DNA of 64,000 bases from the NCBI GenBank assembly GCA_949592205.1, contig CATIUR010000001.1:17251501-17315500 (forward strand), in the 5' to 3' direction. Of this stretch, positions 37,251 through 49,088 are shown in pieces; the first letter of the stretch is position 1; the number at the start of each line of letters is the position of its first letter. This stretch comes from Helichrysum umbraculigerum (Eukaryota > Streptophyta > Magnoliopsida > Asterales > Asteraceae). Under the pieces are notes generated by a model, which ran no database searches, was not told the DNA's origin, and saw only the letters and a program-made list of their open reading frames with translations. Both the position numbers and the translations under genes were made by a program.

Positions 37251-37255
37251 CCAAT

Positions 37256-38418
<1,163 letters not shown>

Positions 38419-38430
38419 GCTCTGATACCA
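38419..38430 (-). promoter_or_regulatory. Primer-binding site of the copia element
   Basis: The minus strand reads TGGTATCAGAGCC just inside the 5' LTR, matching initiator methionine tRNA. It fixes the copia element on the minus strand. Confidence 0.9.
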
Positions 38431-38887
38431 CTGTTAGAATATAGCAAATAACTATAACAAATTATCATACAATTGCGGAAGCGAATAAACACGTATTTAT
38501 AATTAGTTAAGATAGAAAACGTGTACCTTTTAGCTAGCTCCAAATAATCGTTTATTAAACGAACAGGTTTCACTAATGGTAAAACCCTCTAGGGTTGCAC
38601 GCACACCACCTTCACGACACAATCACGATGCTAGTCAAAACACACTTAATAAACTTGAAAACATCTCTTGTTTTGATCGAAAAAGACAAACCAAACAAAC
38701 TCCTTGGTTTCTTGGTCGACGGCTCAAAAGATAGGAGGAAAAGAGAGTTTTAATTATTAGGGTATTGTATGTATTAGGATACCAATAACCCTAATTTAGC
38801 TTTGTATTTATAGGCTTTTAATTAGGTTTTTGAGTTGTATAAGGAGACTTAAAATTGGCCCATATAAAACCCAATACAAACCCAATT

Positions 38888-40274
38888 TGTTTGGTGCTAA
38901 ATTTTAGAGTTAGGATACAGGATCCTGAAGTCTCTAGTTAATATTGAAAATTATATCTTGGATCATGCATATGTTCAAGATAAAGCTAAGACTAAGGATC
39001 CTGAGATTCTATGTTTATATGTTACAGGTTATTAAGGTCTTGGATATATCTAGGATCCTTCTTGGATCAAGGATCCCGGTTATGGATGAGTATTTAGGAT
39101 CCTGAGTACTATAGAAATCTCAGATATACCAGGATCTCACATATGTTTAGGATCTCAGATGGTCAGGATCCCGAATATGTTAAGTATCTTGGGATCAGAT
39201 GTCACTAATATTTATTTGTCAGTTTATGTTCAGGATCTTGGATATTCAGGATCCCGGGTGATCAGGATCCTGGATATATTCAGTATCCCAGGATCATGTA
39301 TTACTACCTTGTTGTTCTCTTTCCTTTTGACCAGGTCATACGCGGTTTGAGGGATGGATAACCACCTCCGAAATGCTTGGAAGGAGACTATTTCAAGGAT
39401 AATTCAGCATGTGTTCCACATTTGGTCAATATGAACGTTGTAGAAGCTCAAGATATCTCGGAGAGGATCCCGAAGATCTCGAAGGATCCCTGATTTTTAG
39501 GAATTATTTGTTATGTAGCCTTAGTATAAATTCGACGCAAAGATGATCATTAGGCTAACTTCTGCTCACTTTTTACTCCCATTAGCACTCACACTCTGCT
39601 CAAACACCTTCCACACAAACACTTAACCATTTCTCATCAAATTACTCACCCGAATACTTAGTTGATCATCTTTGTGCTCATAGTTTGTAATTATCCTGAG
39701 TTTACGTAATAAAATCATCAAAGGCAAGGAACGATTGTTCCTTCCCGAGGTTTTATGCCAGCGATCAACCATGATCAAGGGCTTTCCTCGTACATCCTTG
39801 TGTCGATTGCATTTATTTTGTATTTTCGTTGTTTAATTTGCATTCCATTGATCCTTTGATCATATATTCTGCATTATCCTGATTTTAGCTTACATTTATC
39901 ATAAAGATACGTATTTATCTTGTTTCTAATCATCTTTTTATCGCAATAATTGCATTATTATTCTGTTTCATGCATTTTTATCGATTGCGATCATATATTT
40001 ATTGCATAACTTGCATTATCCTGAAAATAATTTACATTTTACTTAAACTTTTGGAATAATCTTATTTACAAACACTTGTTTTCACCGTTAAACACATTTT
40101 TAACAAGGATCCACGAATCCAAGGATTCAAGGCACAATTTTCATTCAAAGTTGTCATTTACTCATATAAATAATCGTGTAAAAGCGTAATTATCTTGAAA
40201 GTAATTTATAGCACCCAACCTCACTTTTCTAAGTTTGATCACTTAATTGCTTAGTGTAATTTTTGACCAAAACA
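38888..40274 (+). repeat. 5' LTR of Tat-1, rich in GGATCC palindromes
   Basis: It starts TGTTTGGTGC and ends CCAAAACA. Its first 650 bp hold about ten GGATCC words, often as AGGATCCTGA or the full palindrome TCAGGATCCTGA, far more than chance for a 6-mer. Confidence 0.93.
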
Positions 40275-40295
40275 GTTTGGCACCCACCGTGGGGC
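40275..40295 (+). promoter_or_regulatory. Primer-binding site region of Tat-1
   Basis: The sequence TTGGCACCCACCGTGGGGC begins two bases after the LTR. Similar GGCGCCCACCGTGGGG words follow the 5' LTR in many plant Tat elements. I do not name the tRNA. Confidence 0.65.
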
Positions 40296-40370
40296 AAGTG
40301 GTGCTTTTCATAATCAAATTCTTGTTAAAATCCTAGTTAATTCACTTTTTTCAAAGGTTTTTGTCAAAAA

Positions 40371-42059
40371 ATGTCGACACAAGGACAACCTATATCTTCT
40401 ATTGTGCCCTCATCGACATCTGTGATGACCAATCTACCTCCTGCTTCCCCTCTATCGTCATCACAACGGGGACCAGAAAATATCTATAGGAGGACAGCTT
40501 TCACAAGATCTACCTTCTCAGGATCCGGGAGCACAGATCAGGATCCCGTTATTACTTCTAAAATGTATATTGTGGCTTTGTTTTCACAGGTGAAAGAGCA
40601 ATTAGGACGTGTGGAACAGAGTAACGAGGCCCTGAAGAAGGATCTTGAAAGCTTGAGCGGTAGAATCAACACTCCCCCTAATCAGGATACTACTCCTTTT
40701 CGGAGCAGGATCCTGGATTTCAACAATCCAGCATTTGCAAGTATTGGAGCAGATTGCATTGCCATGCAAGGAACTACTGGGATCTTGACACCTCGGGATC
40801 CTGAGCAGACTCCAGGATCCTCAATCATGTCGCCTAATAGTGGTAATATATCTTATGGTTGTTCGTTTGGCACTAACAATGTGCAGGATCCTGGAGTAAG
40901 CCCTATAATGAAAAGGGAGTTGCAGAAACTGAAAGACATGATATCAAGTGTTCCTGGTGTTGTTCGACCTATTCCTAAAGTCACTCCATCAGCCCATAGG
41001 ATCTCGAGATTTGCACCACCGATTTGTGATGCTGAGATCCCGAAAAGATTAAAGACTCCTAGCATGAAGCTTTACGATGGAACGACGTATCCTGAGGAGC
41101 ACATCGCCCAATATAGGGAAAGGATGGAGATCATTCCGATTCCTGCTGATCTCAGAGAAGCGTGCTTATGCAAAGGATTTGGATCAACTCTGACAGGATC
41201 CGCTTTAAAATGGCTGTTAAACGTTCCTCCCTATTCTATTACTTCGTTTGCTCATATAGTTAATTTATTTAATAATCAATTTTCTTGTAGTAGAACATTT
41301 GAAAAATTAACCATTGATTTATATAGAATTGTTCAGAGGGCTAATGAGTCTCTTCGAGATTTTGTAGGAAGATTTGGAAGAGAATCTTTGGATATACCTA
41401 ACCTAGATATGGCTACTGCAGCACAGACCTTTAAGATGGGGATCAATAGGGATTTTCCATTTTATGAGGATCTTGTGATGAATCCTTGCAGAAACCTTGA
41501 TGAAGTCAGGAATAGAGCTCTGAGGTTCATAAGGGTAGAAGAGGACGCTTTGATCCAGAAAAGGGTGGAAATTTCATCAACATATGACATGCCCAACAGG
41601 AAATCAGAATCATCCTCGTACATATCCAACATGAACAAGTCTTATGCCAGAAATAAGGATCGTCGGGTCATTGCAATTGGAGAGGATGACAAAGAATATC
41701 CTAAGCTAACTGATTATTGTTTTTCTGTTGACACTACAGGTATCTTATGTGCTATGCAGGGTCTTGGAGATAAGGCGAGATGGCCAAAAAGAAATCATAA
41801 AGCCGTCACTTGGAAGGATAAGACTAAGTGGTGCGCATATCATAAGGATTTCGGTCACGTAATTGAGGATTGCATACCCCTTAGAAAGGAAATCAGCCAT
41901 CTGCTCAGCAAGGGATACTTGAAGGAGCTACTTGGAAGAAAGAAGGATCACGGTCGGGATCATGACAAGGCTTTGGATCCCGAAGCTCAGGATAGTCATA
42001 GGGTCCCACACAGAGCAAGATCACCACCGTCAGACGCCAAGGATCTTGATAAATGGTGA
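40371..42059 (+). CDS. Gag protein of Tat-1
   Basis: It encodes 562 residues from an ATG in AAAAATGTCG. A low-complexity Ser/Pro-rich N-terminus is followed by a short coiled coil (about 65-98). The retrotransposon Gag core (about 230-400) includes GSALKWLLNVP and ESLRDFVGRF, characteristic of the Tat lineage. A C-terminal WCAYHKDFGHVIEDC near residue 490 is the atypical zinc-finger-like motif of Tat Gags. Gag forms the virus-like particle in which element RNA is packaged. The frame is open to LDKW, where a protease scrap starts in another frame. An intact gag with no pol suggests that Gag itself may still be made and used. Confidence 0.85.
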   Translation: MSTQGQPISSIVPSSTSVMTNLPPASPLSSSQRGPENIYRRTAFTRSTFSGSGSTDQDPVITSKMYIVALFSQVKEQLGRVEQSNEALKKDLESLSGRINTPPNQDTTPFRSRILDFNNPAFASIGADCIAMQGTTGILTPRDPEQTPGSSIMSPNSGNISYGCSFGTNNVQDPGVSPIMKRELQKLKDMISSVPGVVRPIPKVTPSAHRISRFAPPICDAEIPKRLKTPSMKLYDGTTYPEEHIAQYRERMEIIPIPADLREACLCKGFGSTLTGSALKWLLNVPPYSITSFAHIVNLFNNQFSCSRTFEKLTIDLYRIVQRANESLRDFVGRFGRESLDIPNLDMATAAQTFKMGINRDFPFYEDLVMNPCRNLDEVRNRALRFIRVEEDALIQKRVEISSTYDMPNRKSESSSYISNMNKSYARNKDRRVIAIGEDDKEYPKLTDYCFSVDTTGILCAMQGLGDKARWPKRNHKAVTWKDKTKWCAYHKDFGHVIEDCIPLRKEISHLLSKGYLKELLGRKKDHGRDHDKALDPEAQDSHRVPHRARSPPSDAKDLDKW

Positions 42060-42264
42060 AAGCTCGATTAGTATCATCCGCTTGGAGACTTTGAAAAAAA
42101 TGGGCATACCAGAATCTGAGATCATCTCCAAGTCCACTGTGTTGGTAGGATTCAGTGGTGAAGCAAAGAATACAATTGGCGAGATCAAATTGCCAATTTA
42201 CATCGAAGGGTCAAGATTAATAGCGATCAATGGGAAGCGAAGGATTGCTACACAACATCAATGA
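42040..42264 (+). pseudogene. Tat protease remnant, catalytic Asp lost
   Basis: One frame reads INGESSISIIRLETLKKMG and then VLVGFSGEAKN and IGEIKLP, matching the C-terminal part of Tat aspartic proteases. Where relatives have D-G/T-G the sequence has N-G-E, so the active-site aspartate is gone. Nothing of reverse transcriptase follows. Confidence 0.7.
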
Positions 42265-43279
42265 AATCTACTACCAAGCCTCCATCAGCATAGCAATCAA
42301 TGGAAAAAGGCATGGGATATCTTGGCTACAATCAGATAAGGTATCAAAGAAATGCGACTCCATTCTGAGGATCCTAAGGTGGAAAAGGATAGGACGTATG
42401 TTATTGTGTGCTGATATGTTCAAGGAAGCAAGATTCCTGATCTTGGCAAACGTGGTGGTAGAATACAAACCTAATTGGTAAATCCTTACTCGTAAACGTG
42501 GAGGTATCCCGAAATATGAACGATGCTGCATAAGTTAAAGATCCTGAAAGAAGGATCATTGTTGTTGCGATATTTTGAGGATCCAAAAGCATAGGCGAAA
42601 CTGAAGGATATGCACAGAGGAATCTACGGAAACTATCCTGGGGGCATACATGAAAACGTTCAGAACCGATGCATCCAATTATCTATCTGTGATCAATGTT
42701 TAATTGGCGTGGATACTGGAAAACGGGGCCATGTTGATGGAGAACTACTTTCAAAATCCTGAAATGCTATAATGTGTAAGTTGAGTATTTATATTCAACA
42801 TAAAAAGGTACACCTATGATCCTTAACTTTTTATTAATTTTTATATTCTTTACTATATATGTATGTGTGTATTATAATTATATATATATGCATGAAAGTT
42901 TATTATGATTATTATTCTCATTGAATACCCTACTGACTTAAGCATCGGAGGGGTGTTAGGCAAACTAGCACCCACCTTTACCCAAGATTTTGTATTTGTT
43001 GTAGTTCATACACTTAAGGATCATGGAATGAAGATTAGGGGTTGGCCACCTCTCCTCCGTTAAGGATCCCAGCGATTCTCTAAGGTTTAGAGGTTTCCGT
43101 ACGGATAAACACCTCTCTACGAATACGATTTTGACACCCCGCCAGGTGTGCACGATGTTTGATTATAGTGTCATGGTTAGGGAATCGTGGTTGCCTCTGG
43201 TGCCCGACAACTTCATTTCTATTGGCCTATAAATCAAACTCTTCCGATTGTCGGCACTGAGTGCACTAGGTGCCGACCT

Positions 43280-44060
43280 AAGGTTTGTGTCGTTTTCACG
43301 ACACTCTAAGGTTTGTAATGTTTTCACATTACCTAAGGTTTTGGCGTATTCACGTCACTAAGTACACAAGGCTTATAATGTTTTTACATTATCTATTACG
43401 CAAGGTTTGTAATGTTTTCACATTACCAATTGGTTAGGCATATTCATGTCTCAAATGGCTTGGCCCACGAATCAAACGGTTGTAATGTTTTCACATTACC
43501 AAATGGTTTGGCATTTATATGTCACGAAAATTGGTTTATCAAAAGTTATCTTAAGGTTTGTAATGTTTTACACATTACCAAAATATTTTTATTGGCATAG
43601 GCCGTAAAAGATTCAAATGGTTGTAATATTATCATATTACCAAAATATTTTTCGGATTTAATCCAAAGATTATCATTGTTATAATGTTTTCACATTATTC
43701 AAAATTTTTGATATTTTCAGAAATAATTGCAATATTTTTACATGGCTTAAATTTTTGACAGATTTTATGTCATTCTTAAAGATAAACAAAAATCGTAATG
43801 TTTTGACATTATGAAAATAACTGGAATGTTTTCTTGTTATCAAAATCATATAACAATGTCATATTTCAGGATCACTGGATTATCTCAAGAGAGATCCTGA
43901 TATCTTCTTTGAACATATCAAGAATTGTTTCAGGATCCTAAGATACAGGAATCCTGAGCCAAAGATCATGTAAATGATCATGATGTTTACAGGTTATTCG
44001 AAAGACTTTGACACTATTGTGTCATCATAAAGCGTTAATAATGTTTTCACGTTACTATAG
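43280..44060 (+). repeat. Array of about 15 hairpin units of roughly 18 nt
   Basis: The commonest unit is GTAATGTTTTCACATTAC: a 7-bp stem with a 4-nt loop. Variants keep the stem with changed bases, such as GTGTCGTTTTCACGACAC (about 43287), ATAATGTTTTTACATTAT and GTAATATTATCATATTAC. A shorter type reads GGCGTATTCACGTC or GGCATATTCATGTC. Spacing is irregular, from about 30 to 90 bp. Confidence 0.85.
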
Positions 44061-44189
44061 CAACCTTTGATGTTGTCATATTACAGGATTTAATCATCAT
44101 CATTGATGGTTATTAATATGCTTCTCGAGCTGAAGTATGTTTCAGGATCCTGAGATATGGGAATCCTGAGTATGAAGTTATTTCAAGTT

Positions 44190-45150
44190 TTCTGAGGAAA
44201 TCTCCTCAGAATCCTTGAGGTATAAGTAAAGTAAGCATGTGATGGGGGAATCTCTCCAGTATCCTAAAAACAGTTTATCTTAAGTATATCCTGAGGGAAT
44301 CTCCTCAGGATCCTGGTCATAAGTATAAAACAGATACATATTGGGGGAATCTCTCCAGTATCTTGAAGACATTGGATATATAAATCCTAATCTTATTGGT
44401 AGCCTTGGTTTCTTTGGCTTCCTTCTTCTTTGAGTATCTTGAATAACTTTTCAAGATTTTGACATTACTTAGGAATTTTACGATTGAAAGTCTGTTTCAG
44501 GATCCTAGAATATGGGAATCCAGGGAACATGATTATTTAGAATATATCTTGAGGGAATCTCCTCAGGATTCTGAGTGCATGAATGAAATAAACATATATT
44601 GGGGGAATCTTCCTAGTATCGTGAAGAAAGAAGGTAAATAAGAGATGATAACACACATCAAATGAGAAGGCAGCCTCCCTGCTCCCTTTCTCTCCATCGT
44701 CTTCATCCATGGTGAGTTTTGTTTATTACCAAGAATTTATCTTTTCAGATTGTTCAATGAGAATCATGAGGAGCTTCCGTATGCTCTCTCTCTCTCTCTC
44801 TACATTCATTATCCAAGTTTGAGCCTTGCTCATCACTGAAACCCATCTCACCAGATGGTATCCGTTCGATTCACACCACCCTTAGTGTCGTTCACTACAC
44901 TCTAACGGGTTATCCACGTACATTACGTAGTGTAACGAATCGAATCAAGCCAACCTACACTCGGGATTAGCTTATCCTGAATGAAAGTTCAACGAGCAGA
45001 AATTGAAATGTTCAAAATGACTAAGTGGTCAACATAAACACCACCAGGGCTAACCGTATTGGGTTAACCTCATTATTGGCACAGCCCAAGTATGTATCTC
45101 ATTGACAGGAATGGGGGCATCCCTTCAGTATCCTGAAGATGGTTGATTTG
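44190..45150 (+). repeat. Alternating GGGGGAATCTCTCCAG and CTGAGG/CCTCAG repeats
   Basis: Two repeat types alternate. GGGGGAATCTCTCCAGTATC and variants occur near 44243, 44341, 44598 and 45112. The hairpin CTGAGGGAATCTCCTCAG and variants occur near 44195, 44290 and 44548. They lie between the hairpin array and the 3' LTR. Confidence 0.75.
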
Positions 45151-45615
45151 CAGAGATTTTGAAGAAACGCCATGATCAAGGTCATGGAAATCCATGATGC
45201 TTTGGATAAATAAAAAAGCTACGCCAAGCCGTGAGTACAGTTTGGGAGTAACATAGCTTGGTCACAGAGAAAAATCAAGAAAATGGTGAAAGGAAGCTCA
45301 AGGAAACAAACCCAGAAGGTTGTACCACATGAAAATGTTTTGCTGGATCTCAACCGTGTGATATTAACATCAAATTAAACCCAGGATTCAGGTATATTTA
45401 TCGTCATTCTGGTATTTTTCATTAAAATTCGACGAAGAACAGGTAACCAAAGCCGTTATGAAGTTTGAAGTCATGCAGATGAGGTATGAAAGGCTTTATG
45501 CTTATCAAAAATTTAATCAATGTGGACATGGTTACCAATGCACGGTAATATCTTGCCTCATTTATTTAATGTATATTTTCAGAAGTTGTGTCACCATCAG
45601 GGTCCTGAAGTTAAC

Positions 45616-45631
45616 ACAACTTGGGGGCAAT
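45616..45631 (+). promoter_or_regulatory. Polypurine tract of Tat-1
   Basis: The sequence CAACTTGGGGGCAAT abuts the 3' LTR. The Tat-2 fragment has the matching ACTTGGGGGTAAT at the same place on the minus strand. Confidence 0.7.
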
Positions 45632-47018
45632 TGTTTGGGGCTAAATTTTAGAGTTAGGATACAGGATCCAGAAGTCTCTAGTTAATATTGAAAATTATAT
45701 CTTGGATCATGCATATGTTCAAGATAAAGCTAAGACTAAGGATCCTGAGATTCTATGTTTACATGTTACAGGTTATTAAGGTCTTGGATATATCTAGGAT
45801 CCTTCTTGGATCAAGGATCCCGGTTATGGATGAGTATTTAGGATCCTGAGTACTATAGAAATCTCAGATATACCAGGATCTCATATATGTTTAGGATCTC
45901 AGATGGTCAGGATCCCGAATATGTTAAGTATCTCGGGATCAGATGTCACTAATATTTATTTGTCAGTTTATGTTCAGGATCTTGGATATTCAGGATCCCG
46001 GGTGATCAGGATCTTGGATATATTCAATATCCCAGGATCATGTATTACTACCTTGTTGTTCTTTTTCCTTTTGACCAGGTCATACGCGGGTTGAGGGATG
46101 GATAACCACCTCCGAAATGCTTGGAAGGAGACTATTTCAAGGATAATTCAGTATGTGTTCCACATTTGGTCAATATGAACGTTGTAGAAGCTCAAGATAT
46201 CTCGAAGAGGATCCCGAAGATCTCGGAGGATCCCTGATTTTTAGGAATTATTTGTTATGTAGCCTTAGTATAAATACGAGGAAAAGATGATCATTAGGCT
46301 AACTTCTGCTCACTTTTTACTCCCATTAGCACTCACACTCTGCTCAAACACCTTCCACACAAACACTTAACCATTTCTCATCAAATTACTCACCCGAATA
46401 CTTAGTTGATCATCTTTGTGCTCATAGTTTGTAATTATCCTGAGTTTATGTAATGAAATTATCAAAGGCAAGGAACGATTGTTCCTTCCCGAGGTTTTAT
46501 GCCGGCGATCAACCTTGATCAAGGGCTTTCCTCGTACATCCTTGTGTCGATCGCATTTATTTTGTATTTTCGTTGTTTAATTTGCATTACATTGATCCTT
46601 TGATCATATATTCTGCATTATCCTGATTTTATCTTACATTTATCATAAAGCTACGTATTTATCTTGTTTCTAATCATATTTTTATCGCAATAATTGCATT
46701 ATTATTCTGTTTCATGCATTTTTATCGATTGCGATCATATATTTATTGCATAACTTGCATTATCCTGAAAATACTTTACATTTTACTTAAACTTTTGGAA
46801 TAATCTTATTTACAAACACTTGTTTTCACCGTTAAACACATTTTTAACAAGGATCCACGAATCCAAGGATTCAAGGCACAATTTTCATTCAAAGTTGTCA
46901 TTTACTCATATAGATAATCGTGTAAAAGCGTAATTATCTTGAAAGTAATTTATAGCACCCAACCTCACTTTTCTAAGTTTGATCACTTAATTGCTTAGTG
47001 TAATTTTTGACCAAAACA
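45632..47018 (+). repeat. 3' LTR of Tat-1
   Basis: It is 1387 bp, equal in length to the 5' LTR with about 28 substitutions. It is followed by CAATT and then the rest of the copia LTR. Confidence 0.93.
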
Positions 47019-47207
47019 CAATTCAAACCCAATACAAGTTTTACTCACTTAACATTTGAGTCCCTCAAGTTTAGTTTATATTAAATGTGTATAATAATTA
47101 ATACATTATTAATTATTAATCGTGTCTAAATGATTAAGTGCGCGCCCCCCATAGGCTCATTAATTTCCGGACATGCTTAAGTCGTGTACATATATACCAA
47201 CACTTAC

Positions 47208-48212
47208 GCATATATAATCTTCAAAGCAATAAACCATATCAATTACTGACAAGATCTGTTTCCGTTTCCGTATTATTTTGTATCTCCATGAACTCTTTCT
47301 TATCTCAAGACTTCGGCCACACGTAACATCTTTCGTTCTTCTTCCATGTCCGTTTTCAACCTACTAATTTTTGACTTATGAGATGTTCGAGCAAATAAAT
47401 ATGTACCGAATATATAAATTCGTTATGAATAAATTAGCAACAAAATATATAATTTAGAAGGTTAGAGAAAACTCACATCATTACCAAAATGCATTGAGAA
47501 GACTTTAATTTTTGATTTCATAATCCGTTACCCATGGACTGCTTTCAGAATCCTTCAGCAACTTCAAATCCTAGAATAAAAAAAAATAAAAATAAACATA
47601 AAATCGATATTATCTAGTGATCCAGAGTTTGTTGGGGGGAAATCACGCCACAGGCAAAATTTATTAGTATACAGGGAAATTTTATGTATTGTTCATTAAT
47701 TTACCTGTGGTACCTGTGGATGCAGTGATAATGCCCGTGGCATTATCACCTGCCAAGAGAAAAGAGTGATGAGAGAGGGAAGATGAGAGGGGGATGCAGT
47801 TACAAGAGAGGGAATGCGGTTTTTGGAGAGGGGAGAGGAGAGGGCGGTTACATAACGTAATTAAGTTTAGTGTTACTAATTGTGTGACACATCAGCAAAT
47901 AAGGATTAATAAGCATCTAATAACTGACACATCAGCAAGGTAAACCTTCTTTTATATATATGGAGAAGACTCGTTCCGTCCCAAATTGTTTGTCAGCAAG
48001 CAAGCAAGCAAGTTGAAAACACACATATTAAGAAAATCACATTAGATGCAGCTTTTACCTTAGTATAATGATAACTTTAACCCTCAATCATTAATTAAAT
48101 TGTTTTCTTTGAAGTATGTGTAGTTTTAAAGTTAAGGGTAATATGAGAAATATAATCATTAATGCATATTTATTTTTAGAAGTGGTCAATAATTTTGGGA
48201 CAAACATAAATA
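47208..48212. other. Intergenic DNA right of the copia element
   Basis: No gene is recognised. A perfect 11-bp-arm hairpin lies at 47725-47749 (GTGATAATGCC, loop CGT). A run CCGTCCCAAATTGTTTGTC at about 47976 and an inverted GGGACAAAC near 48197 look like the ends of a decayed Stowaway-like element. Confidence 0.45.
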
Positions 48213-48245
48213 GTACTAGTTTATTGACCCGCGGCTACGCGGGAT
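48213..48245 (-). mobile_element. Candidate Helitron 3' end
   Basis: Read on the minus strand, a perfect hairpin CCCGCG-TAGC-CGCGGG (48243-48228) is followed after 8 bases by CTAG and then T, the canonical Helitron 3' terminus (hairpin, CTRR, insertion before T). The body would extend rightward in plus coordinates. I could not find the 5' TC end, so only this terminus is called. Confidence 0.6.
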
Positions 48246-49083
48246 AAACTATTTAGTTTTTGATATAACGACTAATATAAATGAAATACAAAGTGTGTGT
48301 AGCAAAGGCGAGTTCGAGTTTTAAAGTATTAATCATATTTATTGATGGTGTGGAGTTATCTTAATAATAAAGTAAAAGTTATGAATAACATTATTAACAT
48401 AAAGATGTATTATATTTATCATTCTATTTTTTATATGAATTATATATGTGTATATTCCATATAAAAATGCAGTACACTACTTTTATAAGCCTAAATGAAT
48501 CATTCAATTAATATAAAATAATAAGAAAGGTTGCTTCTGTCAGCCTTTATGATTAAAGTCGAATAGAAATCTATAAATATAAGCAAATGTTAAAAATGTA
48601 AAACAATTGAACTTCTTATAACATTGAAGATTTTTCCATTACAAATAATAGTTGTTTAGCTATGAGCAAAATTAACTCATGTGTGTTAAAGGTGGTAATA
48701 TATAACGTATATTTTTGAGCAAAGGTTAACTAATCATATTTTTTAATATACACAGGGATTATATTTGGTTATCAATTTAGTAAAACAAAGCTTACAACTA
48801 AAAGATAACACATACTAACATAACCAAAAGTATCACTTATTCTAATATTGTGTATGAATCAAAAGGAACATGATATAATATGGGAGGTGATAAATACAAC
48901 ATTTTTTTTACTCAAACACCAACTTTATGCTTTACACTGTTTGTACCGCGAGCTTTAATACTTGTACTGTTTGTTGTATGAAGTAATTTATTTGTTGTAT
49001 ATATCAACTCCATATAATATTGATAAATATTATATTAAAAATTTCAAAACAAAATTAATTGATTTTGGAAATGAAGTACAGAC
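48246..49083. other. AT-rich DNA, possibly inside a Helitron
   Basis: There is no open frame or recognisable exon. It lies between the Helitron-like terminus and the Tekay-2 insertion. Confidence 0.45.
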
Positions 49084-49088
49084 AATAC

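Larger units (their letters stand above)
42265..45615 (+). other. Non-coding, hairpin-rich interior of Tat-1
   Basis: The pol genes are absent. Instead there is a hairpin array (43280-44060), a second set of repeats (44190-45150), a CT microsatellite at about 44787 and scattered GGATCC words. I see no open frame with family resemblance. Confidence 0.8.
38888..47018 (+). mobile_element. Gag-only Tat-type Ty3/gypsy element (Tat-1)
   Basis: Two 1387-bp LTRs (38888-40274 and 45632-47018) are flanked by a perfect duplication CAATT (38883-38887 and 47019-47023). The target is the 5' LTR of the copia element. The interior has a primer-site region, a 562-codon gag of the Tat (Ogre/Retand-like) type and a protease scrap, but no reverse transcriptase, RNase H or integrase. 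About 3.4 kb of repeat-rich non-coding DNA fills the rest. It must therefore depend on another element. I count about 28 differences between the LTRs (about 2%). Confidence 0.92.
38432..47202 (-). repeat. 5' LTR of the copia element, split by the Tat element
   Basis: The segments 38432-38887 and 47024-47202 rejoin at the duplicated CAATT to 635 bp, the same length as the 3' LTR. By eye, all of the about seven differences lie in the first segment. Confidence 0.92.
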
